A DNA stretch of 11,004 nucleotides from 66-474 sp035717365 (GTDB lineage Bacteria > Pseudomonadota > Gammaproteobacteria > Xanthomonadales > Rhodanobacteraceae). Numbering within the stretch: the stretch's first letter is position 1; every line of letters starts with the position of its first letter. Under the pieces are notes generated by a model. That model searched no databases and was not told the DNA's origin. It saw only the letters and a program-made list of their open reading frames with translations. Location: NCBI GenBank assembly GCA_035717365.1, contig DASTIS010000180.1, forward strand, positions 1-11,004. The letters run 5' to 3'. The position numbers and the translations under genes were made by a program. Positions 1-6,665 of the stretch are shown here, piece by piece.

Positions 1-1123
1 CTACGACCTGGTCGGCAACAACACGCCGGTGTTTTTCGTGCGCGATCCGATGAAGTTCCCGCACTTCATCCGCAGCCAGAAGCGCCTGCCCGATTCGGGC
101 CTGCGCGACAACCACATGCAGTGGGATTTCTGGACCAGCAATCCGGAAACGGCCCACCAGGTCGCGTACCTGATGGGCGTGCGCGGCCTGCCGCGCACCT
201 GGCGGCACATGAACGGCTACGGCTCGCACACTTATCTGTGGATCAACAAGGCGGGCGAAAAGTTCTGGGTGAAGTACCACTTCCATACCCAGCAGGGCAT
301 GGAATTCTTCAGCAACGCCGAGGCCGCCGAAATGGCCGGCAAGGACGCCGACTTCCACCGACGCGACCTGTTCAACGCGATCACACGCGGCGAACATCCG
401 AGCTGGAAGCTGTCGGTGCAGGTGATGCCGTACGCCGACGCGAAGAACTATCGCTTCAACCCGTTCGACCTGACCAAGACGTGGCCGCACAAGGACTATC
501 CCTTGATTCCGGTTGGCACGATGACGCTCAACCGCAACCCCGAGAACTTTTTCGCCCAGATCGAACAGGCCGCGTTCTCGCCGGGCAACACGGTATCGGG
601 CATCGGCTTGTCGCCCGACAAGATGCTGCTCGGCCGCGCCTTCGCCTACGCCGACGCGCAGCGCAACCGGATCGGCACCAATTTCCACCAGTTGCCGGTC
701 AACCAGCCGAAGGTGCCGGTGAACACGTACATGTTCGACGGACAGATGGCCTACCATCACAGCGGCAACGCGCCGGTGCACGCGCCCAACAGCGGCGGCC
801 GGCCGTGGGCCGATGAAACCGGGCCAGTCGAAGACGGCTGGGAAGCCGACGGCGAGATGGTGCGCAGTGCCTACGCCTTGCACGCCGAGGACGACGATTT
901 CGGCCAGCCCGGAACGCTGGTCCGCGACGTGTTCGACGATGCCCAGCGCAACGCGCTGGTCGACCAGGTTGCCGGCAGCCTGCTCGGCGGCGTCCGCAGC
1001 CCGGTGCTGGAACGCGCATTCGAATACTGGAAAAACATCGACGCCGATGTCGGCCAACGAATCGAACAGAAGGTCCGGAAGGGCAGTGCAGGGGAACCTG
1101 CGAAGGGAATGGGCGAGGGCTGA
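1..1123 (+). CDS. katA: Monofunctional haem catalase, C-terminal part (5' end outside window)
   Basis: Catalase disproportionates hydrogen peroxide to water and oxygen in the cytoplasm. The reading frame is open from base 2, so the gene starts upstream; 373 residues are visible of a usual 480-510. The fragment opens at the conserved VGNNTPVFF segment with the distal-pocket Asn. It contains the proximal haem-ligand signature RAFAYADAQ, whose Tyr codon is at 647-649, followed by RIGTNFHQLPVN. The last ~100 residues match the catalase-related C-terminal domain, and their short length indicates a small-subunit enzyme without the flavodoxin-like extension of large-subunit catalases. The distal His region is not in the window. 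The stop (1121-1123) lies exactly where an acetyltransferase relic begins in the next frame, so the final ~10 residues (GEPAKGMGEG) may be native or may come from that fusion. The family call is firm; the symbol katA is conventional rather than proven. Confidence 0.95.
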   Translation, partial: YDLVGNNTPVFFVRDPMKFPHFIRSQKRLPDSGLRDNHMQWDFWTSNPETAHQVAYLMGVRGLPRTWRHMNGYGSHTYLWINKAGEKFWVKYHFHTQQGMEFFSNAEAAEMAGKDADFHRRDLFNAITRGEHPSWKLSVQVMPYADAKNYRFNPFDLTKTWPHKDYPLIPVGTMTLNRNPENFFAQIEQAAFSPGNTVSGIGLSPDKMLLGRAFAYADAQRNRIGTNFHQLPVNQPKVPVNTYMFDGQMAYHHSGNAPVHAPNSGGRPWADETGPVEDGWEADGEMVRSAYALHAEDDDFGQPGTLVRDVFDDAQRNALVDQVAGSLLGGVRSPVLERAFEYWKNIDADVGQRIEQKVRKGSAGEPAKGMGEG

Positions 1124-1233
1124 CCATCGCACTGGAAACCGCGAGGGCGCACGGTTGGAAGGTCGTTCCGGTTTGCACGTTTGCCGCCAGTTTTTTCGGG
1201 AAGCATTCCGGGTACCGCGACCTGCTGGCGTAG
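1120..1233 (+). pseudogene. C-terminal relic of a NATD1/YjdJ-like GNAT acetyltransferase
   Basis: Read from CTG at 1120 to TAG at 1231, this stretch encodes 37 residues (LTIALETARAHGWKVVPV, then C, and ending KHSGYRDLLA). They align almost without gaps with the C-terminus of the intact acetyltransferase at 6662-6976 (VALETARRHGWKVVPEC, ending KHPEYHDLLARQL). The conserved Cys after VVP and the terminal His-x-x-Tyr-x-Asp-Leu-Leu block of the PF14542-type family are kept. There is no start codon, RBS or N-terminal half. The catalase stop codon sits at the junction: the catalase frame ends in AKGMGEG, which itself resembles the acetyl-CoA loop (RGIAGAM) of the intact copy, so a one-base slip may separate the two. 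This is most likely debris of a lost gene rather than a translated product, and it lies too close to the catalase stop to be initiated on its own. Confidence 0.7.
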
Positions 1234-1290
1234 CGACGCAGCGCGATCTTCACGGCGACTTTAGATGCCATGTCCTAACGTGACTCGGCA

Positions 1291-1329
1291 GGGTGCGCCG
1301 GGCAGGCTGCCGTCGCACCCCCGGGTTTT
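1291..1329 (+). terminator. Hairpin plus T-run between catalase and aconitase
   Basis: GGGTGCG at 1291-1297 pairs perfectly with CGCACCC at 1314-1320. Nested inside, GGCA (1301-1304) pairs with TGCC (1308-1311) around a GGC loop. CCCCGGG follows, then TTTT at 1326-1329. This has the shape of an intrinsic terminator for the catalase transcript. It ends only 18 nt before the aconitase ATG, so any aconitase promoter upstream of it would place the hairpin in the aconitase 5' leader as an attenuator or stability element. No convincing promoter was found between 1234 and 1290. Confidence 0.55.
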
Positions 1330-1347
1330 CCGCGCGAGGACGACGAG

Positions 1348-3285
1348 ATGCCCATGAACGTGGCGCGCAAGTTGATCGCTTCGCATCTGGTCGACGGCAA
1401 GATGACGCCGGGCGAGGAGATCGCGATCCATATCGATCAGACCCTGACCCAGGATGCCACCGGCACGCTGGTGATGCTGGAACTGGAGGCGATGCAACTG
1501 GATCGGGTCAAGACCGAACTGTCGGCGCAATACGTCGATCACAACCTGATCCAGGAAGACTACAAGAATCCGGACGACCACCTGTTCCTGCAAAGCGCCT
1601 GCCAGCGCTTCGGTCTGTGGTTCTCGCGTGCCGGCAATGGCGTGTCTCACCCGGTGCACATGCAGCACTTCGGCAAACCGGGCAAGACGCTGCTGGGTTC
1701 GGACAGCCACACGCCCGCTGGCGGCTCGCTGGGCATGCTGGCGATCGGCGCCGGTGGCCTGGAAGTGGCGATGGCGATGGCCGGCGAGCCGCTGTATACG
1801 AAGATGCCGCAGATCTGGGGTGTGAAGCTGACCGGCGAGTTGCCGGATTGGGTATCGGCCAAGGACGTGATCCTTGAAATGCTGCGCCGCCACGATGTCG
1901 ACGGCGGCATCGGCCGCATCATCGAGTATTACGGCCCGGGCCTTGCGCACCTGTCGGCGATGGATCGCCACGTGATCGCGAACATGGGCGCGGAGCTGGG
2001 TGCGACCACGACGGTATTCCCGTCCGACGACGCCGTGCGCCGTTTTCTCGTCGCGCACGGGCGCGGCGATGACTGGGCCGAACTGGTCGCCGACAACGGC
2101 GCCGAGTACGACGTGCACGAAACCATCGACCTTTCCAACCTCGAGCCGCTAATCGCCAAGCCGACCAGTCCCGGCAACGTGGTGCGTGTCAGCGAGATCG
2201 CCGGCCAGCCGCTGTACCAGGCCTACATCGGTTCCTCGGCCAATCCCGGCTATCGCGATTACGCGATGGCGGCGGCGATGGTCGAAGGCAGAATCGTCAG
2301 CGGACAGGTTTCGTTCGACATCAATCCCAGTTCGCGTGGCATCCTCGCCACGTTGATGCGCGACGGCTATCTGATGCACCTCGTCGAATCCGGCGCGCGC
2401 CTGCACCAGGCAGGCTGCAACGGCTGCATCGGCATGGGCCAGGCGCCGGCGAGCGGGCGCAACAGCTTGCGCACCACACCGCGCAATTTCCCCGGGCGTT
2501 CGGGTACCAGGGAAGACTCCGTGTTTCTGTGCAGCCCGGAAACCGCCACCGCCTCGGCGTTGAAAGGCGAGATCACCGATCCGCGCACGCTGGACATGGA
2601 TTATCCCGACATCCATGACAGCGACAATCCGATTGTCGATACCCGCAACCTCGCCGCACCACCACCGCTTGCGGAGTCGCGCAACATCGAACTGGTCAAG
2701 GGTCCCAACATAGCTTCGCTGCCCGAGTCCGGGCCGTTGCCCGATAGCCTCGAACTGCCGGTACTGCTGAAAGTCGGCGACGATATTTCAACCGACGAGA
2801 TCATGCCCGCCGGAGCGCGCGTGCTGCCGTTCCGCAGCAACATTCCGAAGATCGCCGACTTCGTTTACGAACAGGTCGATGACACTTATGTCCCACGCGC
2901 GAAGAAGCAGGGCGATCATGCGATTGTTGGCGGCGAAAATTACGGCCAGGGTTCCTCGCGCGAACATGCCGCGTTGGCGCCTCGGTATCTCGGCCTGCGC
3001 GCTGTCGTCACCAAGGACTACGCGCGCATCCATTGGCAGAACCTGGTCAACTTCGGCGTGTTGCCGTTGACCTTTGCTGATGCCGGAGATTACGAAACAC
3101 TGGTACAGGGCGACGTGATCGCGCTGGACGGATTGCGCGAAAGCCTGGGCAAGGACAATACGGTCACCGCCTCGGTCAACGGCAAGAGCAAACTGAAACT
3201 CAAGCACCAACTCTCGCCGCGTCAGGTCGAAGTGTTGTTGGCGGGCGGCCTGATCAACTGGATGCGCGAACGCAACGCAGCTTGA
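1348..3285 (+). CDS. acn: Aconitate hydratase, Aquifex-type, 645 aa
   Basis: The family interconverts citrate and isocitrate through cis-aconitate with a [4Fe-4S] cluster, in the cytoplasmic TCA and glyoxylate pathways. The length (645 aa) and sequence style fit the short, mitochondrial-like 'Aquifex-type' aconitases rather than the ~890-aa AcnA or AcnB. Visible landmarks are GSDSHTPAGGSLG at residue 117 on (substrate/cluster region), GCNGCIGMG with cluster cysteines 357 and 360, GDDISTDEIMPAG at the start of the swivel domain, and YGQGSSREHAAL with the catalytic-base Ser 536 and Arg 538. The usual third cluster Cys (IGSCTNS in classical enzymes) is replaced: residues 294-300 read IGSSANP, with Ser 297 at the ligand position. 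The ATG at 1348 follows GAGGA (1336-1340) at 7 nt; a second in-frame ATG at 1354 is less well spaced. The gene stands alone between a hairpin upstream and a convergent gene downstream. Confidence 0.93.
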   Translation: MPMNVARKLIASHLVDGKMTPGEEIAIHIDQTLTQDATGTLVMLELEAMQLDRVKTELSAQYVDHNLIQEDYKNPDDHLFLQSACQRFGLWFSRAGNGVSHPVHMQHFGKPGKTLLGSDSHTPAGGSLGMLAIGAGGLEVAMAMAGEPLYTKMPQIWGVKLTGELPDWVSAKDVILEMLRRHDVDGGIGRIIEYYGPGLAHLSAMDRHVIANMGAELGATTTVFPSDDAVRRFLVAHGRGDDWAELVADNGAEYDVHETIDLSNLEPLIAKPTSPGNVVRVSEIAGQPLYQAYIGSSANPGYRDYAMAAAMVEGRIVSGQVSFDINPSSRGILATLMRDGYLMHLVESGARLHQAGCNGCIGMGQAPASGRNSLRTTPRNFPGRSGTREDSVFLCSPETATASALKGEITDPRTLDMDYPDIHDSDNPIVDTRNLAAPPPLAESRNIELVKGPNIASLPESGPLPDSLELPVLLKVGDDISTDEIMPAGARVLPFRSNIPKIADFVYEQVDDTYVPRAKKQGDHAIVGGENYGQGSSREHAALAPRYLGLRAVVTKDYARIHWQNLVNFGVLPLTFADAGDYETLVQGDVIALDGLRESLGKDNTVTASVNGKSKLKLKHQLSPRQVEVLLAGGLINWMRERNAA

Positions 3286-3310
3286 TCGGCAACGGGTTTG
3301 GATCACTGCC

Positions 3311-3345
3311 AGCCGGTCGTCGGCTTGGGCAATCCTGATTGGCCC
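3311..3345. terminator. Two short adjacent stem-loops after aconitase
   Basis: AGCCG (3311-3315) pairs with CGGCT (3321-3325). Immediately after, GGGCAAT (3327-3333) pairs with ATT and GCCC (3338-3345) around CCTG, with one bulged G. They lie 26-60 nt past the aconitase stop in a convergent intergenic region. Neither is followed by a T-run, so a terminator role is weakly supported; they could also be simple mRNA 3'-end stabilisers. Confidence 0.25.
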
Positions 3346-3376
3346 TCAAACTCGGCTCGACACCTCTCCTCTCGTC

Positions 3377-3429
3377 ATTCCGGGGCGGCCGGCAGCGTCA
3401 TCGCAGGCCGAACCCGGAATCCAGTTTTT
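3377..3429. repeat. Long imperfect palindrome (REP-like), possible bidirectional terminator
   Basis: ATTCCGGG at 3377-3384 is the exact reverse complement of CCCGGAAT at 3413-3420. Inside it, CGGCC (3386-3390) pairs with GGCCG (3406-3410), giving a two-part stem around a 15-nt loop. On the plus strand CCAG and TTTTT (3425-3429) follow. ATTCCGGG...CCCGGAATCC palindromes are a common dispersed intergenic repeat type in GC-rich proteobacteria; that this is one copy of such a family is inferred, because no second copy lies in the window. Its position between two converging genes suits transcription termination. Confidence 0.5.
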
Positions 3430-3463
3430 GATGCTTGCCCTGTCACCTGACGATGAAGGCTGA

Positions 3464-4477
3464 TCAGGCGGGCGATTGGCCGCGCAGTCTCCACGCCAAT
3501 GCGCACAATCCTGTCGCCGCCAGCACGTTCGTGGCGATCTTGAAATAGAGGTCGGCATTCGGCGGGCCCAGGAAGCCCACGAAACTGACCGCCATCAGGC
3601 CGAAGATGGTGCCGGCGATCAGCCACAAGGCGTGTCGCCGCGTCCAGCCTCCGGAGGTGATCCATTGCGGAACTGCGTAAAGCATGGCGGCGGCGATCAG
3701 AGATCCAGCGGCCATCGGGATCGCGGGCGGCACCGAAGGCGCGATGCCGAACGCGAGCACCAGCAACGCGTACCACAGCAGCGACCAGGCCGCACCCAGC
3801 ACCGCGAGAAGCCATGTTGGCGGGATGCGGACGCTCGAACGTATCGTGGCGTTGCGCAATGGCCCGAATGAGAGTGCGATCAACGTCGCGATGATCGCCA
3901 GCGAAACCACCATTGTCGCCACGGGCGGAACGAACATCGGCTGATGGAACACCTTGACCCGCGCGATATGCGTCCACGCGAACCACGCCAGGACGCTGCC
4001 GATGACGAAGAAAAACATCGTTACGGCCACCCCGATCTTGCCCATCCAGACCTGTCCGCGCCGCTCCGGGAAAATCAGCTCCACGAGGCAGACCGGCACG
4101 AACACCACGAACACGCATTCGTACACCAGCGCCCACAACAGATACAGGTAATTCACGCCAAACGCACGCGCGTACACCTCGCCCTTGAGCATGATCACCA
4201 GCGGCGCCAGCGAGGACTGCTGGATCACGGTTTCCTCGGCCATCGCCAGCGCGAGGGCCAGCGCCAGCATCGCGGCCCAGCCGAGGCCGAAGCGCCGCAC
4301 CGCGTGGCGGATCAACAATGCGCCGCCGCCCCATACGCACATCTCGATCGGAAACACGAACAGCGCGCGGAAAGGCGTCGAACCGGACAGGATCTCCGCA
4401 ATCAGAGGCGCGAGGAACAGCAGCGCAAAGGTCGGCGCGAGGCGCTGGCGCAACGATGGCAAGCTGTCCGCAGGCAC
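3464..4477 (-). CDS. Unrecognised polytopic inner-membrane protein, about 10 TM segments
   Basis: I do not recognise this family. From the proposed GTG start (codon at 4477-4475) the product is 337 residues. It has roughly ten hydrophobic segments at residues 14-30, 37-56, 66-80, 110-135, 147-169, 183-204, 221-244, 253-269, 282-303 and 313-329, and no cleavable-looking signal. An acidic-polar stretch AEETVIQQSS (residues ~80-89) follows the third segment and could lie in or near the membrane. The frame stays open up to 4606, but codons 5' of 4477 encode a Cys/Arg/His/Pro-rich stretch that looks noncoding, and the first in-frame Met falls within the second membrane segment. The start must therefore be GTG or TTG. 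GTG 4477 has GGGGA six bases upstream; TTG 4462 is the alternative. The gene converges on acn and diverges from the first TIR gene. Transporter, enzyme and sensor roles cannot be told apart. Confidence 0.75.
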   Translation of the reverse strand: MPADSLPSLRQRLAPTFALLFLAPLIAEILSGSTPFRALFVFPIEMCVWGGGALLIRHAVRRFGLGWAAMLALALALAMAEETVIQQSSLAPLVIMLKGEVYARAFGVNYLYLLWALVYECVFVVFVPVCLVELIFPERRGQVWMGKIGVAVTMFFFVIGSVLAWFAWTHIARVKVFHQPMFVPPVATMVVSLAIIATLIALSFGPLRNATIRSSVRIPPTWLLAVLGAAWSLLWYALLVLAFGIAPSVPPAIPMAAGSLIAAAMLYAVPQWITSGGWTRRHALWLIAGTIFGLMAVSFVGFLGPPNADLYFKIATNVLAATGLCALAWRLRGQSPA

Positions 4478-4780
4478 GCTCCGTCCCCAAGGGAGGCTTG
4501 CGATCAATCTTCGCGCAATCCCCGCGCGACATCTACGGCCGGCCGTCACCCGTGTCGGGTGCAGAGTGTCATTCGTCGGGATGGCAGGCGTGCAATGCGG
4601 GCCCAAGGCGATCCACGCCGGGCGCTGCAGCCGGGCGGGTTGGGTGACGCGCAGGGCTCCGGCTGCGGTTCGCCGGTCATCAAATCCACCAGCACCTCCC
4701 GCAGGGAATGCCGTCCGGGCGGCCGTCGCTGCGCGCAGCCTGGATCGTTCACCGGGCTACTCGTTTGAACAATCGGGGCC
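4478..4780. other. Divergent noncoding region
   Basis: About 300 bases separate the membrane-protein start from the conserved leader of the first TIR gene. I see no RNA gene and no convincing protein. A minus-strand open stretch (GTG near 4752 down to 4546, ~68 codons) has Arg/Pro-rich composition and no recognisable family. The membrane-protein promoter must lie here, but no clear -10/-35 pair stands out. TTGAAC at 4765-4770 is the only -35-like hexamer, and it is 33 nt from the TATGAT at 4804, which is too far for a standard sigma-70 pair. Confidence 0.5.
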
Positions 4781-4853
4781 GGGCTCCGCGAAGGGCGGTA
4801 AGGTATGATTCGGGAACGGGCATTGCTTTGCCCGGTCGAGGGGGCTTTCCCGC
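4781..4853 (+). promoter_or_regulatory. Promoter/leader of TIR gene A, duplicated before gene B
   Basis: The sequence holds TATGAT (4804-4809), a 5/6 match to the -10 consensus. A 6-bp hairpin CGGGCA/TGCCCG (4817-4822 with 4829-4834) follows, then a GAGGGG ribosome-binding site (4838-4844) nine bases before ATG. Bases 4803-4853 align without gaps to 7071-7121 before gene B (44 of 51 identical). Weaker similarity runs upstream through GGGCTCCGC (4781-4789). No consensus -35 sits 16-18 nt upstream of TATGAT, so an activator or an alternative sigma factor may be involved. Confidence 0.6.
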
Positions 4854-6665
4854 ATGGCTGATGTTTTCGTTTCCTACGCACGTGCCGACAAGGCCCGCGT
4901 CGCGCCACTGGTGGCAGCGATGGAGGCGAGGGGCTGGTCGGTCTGGTGGGATCCCGAGATCGCGCCGGGCCGCGAATTCGACGACGAAATCGATGCCGCA
5001 TTGCAGGAAGCCAGGGCGGTGCTGGTGGTCTGGACCCCGACTTCGGTTGCCTCGCGCTGGGTTCGCGGCGAAGCGCGTGATGCCGCCGAGCGCGGCATCC
5101 TGGTGCCGGTCCGTTTCGAAAGGGCGCGCTTGCCGATCGACGTGCGCGCGATCCACACCACCGACCTCGACGACTGGCACGATGATGCCGCGACGCCGTG
5201 TGCACAGGAGTGCCTGGCTGCGCTTGCGGCAATGATCGCGCGTACGCAGTCGGCTCAGGGCGCCGGTGCCGCGTCAACAGCTGGAGCCACGAAAAAGGCG
5301 CAGCCGACGTTCTCGGTCTGCGTGTTGCCGTTCACCAACATGAGCGGCGATCCCGAACAGGAATACTTCAGCGACGGTATCACCGAGGACATCACGACCG
5401 ATCTCAGCAAGATTTCGGCGCTGGCCGTGACCGCAAGCAACACGGCCTTCCGCTACAAGGGCCAGCACGTCGACGTGCCGCAGGTCGCGCAGGAATTGAA
5501 AGTCACGCACGTGCTGGAGGGCAGCGTGCGCAAGGCGGGTGACCGCGTTCGCATCAATGCGCAGCTCATCGACGGCACCAGTGGCAATCATGTCTGGGCC
5601 GAACGCTACGACCGCGATGCCAGCGACATCTTCGCGCTGCAGGACGAGATCTCCAAGGCAATCGTGAAGGCGCTCAAGCTGCGCCTGCTGCCATCGGAGA
5701 AGAAGGCGATCGAGCGGCGCGGCACCGACAGCGTCGAGGCCCACGATTTGTACCTGATGGCGCGGCAGCTTTACGCGACCAATGTGGACACCGACAAGCG
5801 CTCGTCGCAGGCGATCATCCGGCTGTGCATCCGCGCTACCGAAATCGATCCCCTGTACGCCGAGGCGTGGGCGATGCTGGCGATGGGTTACCGGTCGCTG
5901 CATGCCCTCGACATGCAGTCCGAGGATGGCATGGACGCCGCCGACAAGGCACTGGCGCTGAATCCGGGTCTGGCCGAGGCCCACGCCGTCAAGGCCTATA
6001 TCCTCACCGAGAATGCGGATACGGACGCGGCGGCGGGAGAAGTGGCGATCGCGTTGAAGCTCGATCCGGAATCGTACGAGGTCAACCGCGCCGCCGGCCG
6101 CCTGAATTACCGGCTCGGTCGCCCGCAGGAAGCGATCCCCTACTACGAAAAGGCAGCCGGGCTGATGGACGCCGACGTGAATTCGGTTGCCCTGCTGGTC
6201 AGCTGTTACGCGGCAATCGGCGACGCCGCCGGGCTTCGCCGCGCTGCCGAAACGACACTGAAGCGTGCCGAGACGATCCTTGCGCACGACCAGAACAATT
6301 CCGGCGTCGTGGCCTGCAGCGCGGATGCATTGGCGGCACTGGGAGAAGGAGAACGCGCCAAGGCCCGGATGAACCGCACGTTGCTGATCGATCCCGACAA
6401 CTTCGTCATGCGCTACAACTTCGCCTGCACGCTTTGCGTGCACCTCGAGGACAAGGATGCCGCGCTGGGCATGCTCGAGTCGGTCTTTGCGACCGTCACC
6501 GCCACATTCCTGCCATATATCGAGGCCGACCCCGACCTGGAGTTGCTGCACGACGACCCGCGTTACCAGGCCATGGTTGCCGCCGCCGAAGCCCGTCTCG
6601 CGATGGCGGAGGGCGCGGAAGCCGGGGCGCCGCAGCCCGCCGCGGTGGCAAGCGAATCGACATGA
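4854..6665 (+). CDS. TIR - TolB_N/FlgO-like - TPR protein, copy A (603 aa)
   Basis: Residues 1-130 form a TIR_2-type domain: FVSYARADKAR start motif, GWSVWWDPEI, and TPTSVASRWVRGEA with Ser64, Ser67, Trp69 and Glu73 in the spacing that carries the catalytic Glu of NAD-cleaving TIR enzymes. A low-complexity Ala/Gly/Thr linker (131-150) follows. Residues ~152-275 match the TolB N-terminal/FlgO-like domain of COG5616 proteins (VCVLPFTNMSGDPEQEYFSDG, VLEGSVRKAG, HVWAERYDRD, DIFALQDEI). Residues ~290-585 are TPR-like helices (for example EIDPLYAEAWAMLAMGY and KLDPESYEVNRAAG). No signal peptide or membrane segment is seen, so the protein should be cytoplasmic, unlike most TolB_N/TPR cyclases, which carry a membrane helix. 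The start is fixed by the RBS at 4838-4844 and by identical N-termini in three paralogs. It heads a unit with the GNAT gene, overlapping it by ATGA. NADase activity and a defence role are inferred. Similarity elsewhere to adenylate-cyclase-associated proteins comes only from the central domain; no cyclase domain is present. Confidence 0.92.
   Translation: MADVFVSYARADKARVAPLVAAMEARGWSVWWDPEIAPGREFDDEIDAALQEARAVLVVWTPTSVASRWVRGEARDAAERGILVPVRFERARLPIDVRAIHTTDLDDWHDDAATPCAQECLAALAAMIARTQSAQGAGAASTAGATKKAQPTFSVCVLPFTNMSGDPEQEYFSDGITEDITTDLSKISALAVTASNTAFRYKGQHVDVPQVAQELKVTHVLEGSVRKAGDRVRINAQLIDGTSGNHVWAERYDRDASDIFALQDEISKAIVKALKLRLLPSEKKAIERRGTDSVEAHDLYLMARQLYATNVDTDKRSSQAIIRLCIRATEIDPLYAEAWAMLAMGYRSLHALDMQSEDGMDAADKALALNPGLAEAHAVKAYILTENADTDAAAGEVAIALKLDPESYEVNRAAGRLNYRLGRPQEAIPYYEKAAGLMDADVNSVALLVSCYAAIGDAAGLRRAAETTLKRAETILAHDQNNSGVVACSADALAALGEGERAKARMNRTLLIDPDNFVMRYNFACTLCVHLEDKDAALGMLESVFATVTATFLPYIEADPDLELLHDDPRYQAMVAAAEARLAMAEGAEAGAPQPAAVASEST

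Noticed and set aside
1261..2118. Minus-strand frame opposite aconitase
   Set aside because: Covered by a well-conserved enzyme on the other strand; His/Arg-rich composition typical of a shadow.
3375..4532. Second minus-strand frame overlapping the membrane protein
   Set aside because: Arg/Gly-rich with no hydrophobic periodicity, while the overlapping frame has about ten clean membrane segments.
4546..4752. Possible small minus-strand protein (~68 codons from a GTG) upstream of the membrane gene
   Set aside because: No RBS of note, Pro/Arg/Cys-rich composition, no recognisable family.
4765..4809. TTGAAC / TATGAT as a sigma-70 promoter pair
   Set aside because: The spacing is 33 nt, far from 16-18, and TTGAAC is not at the equivalent position before copy B.
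5274..6551. Minus-strand open frame (~425 codons) opposite copy A
   Set aside because: Same shadow effect; its resemblance to the frame opposite copy B follows from the duplication of the sense genes.
4854..6665. Adenylate cyclase or guanylate cyclase annotation
   Set aside because: Similarity to cyclase-associated proteins comes only from the TolB_N/TPR part; no cyclase catalytic domain is present.
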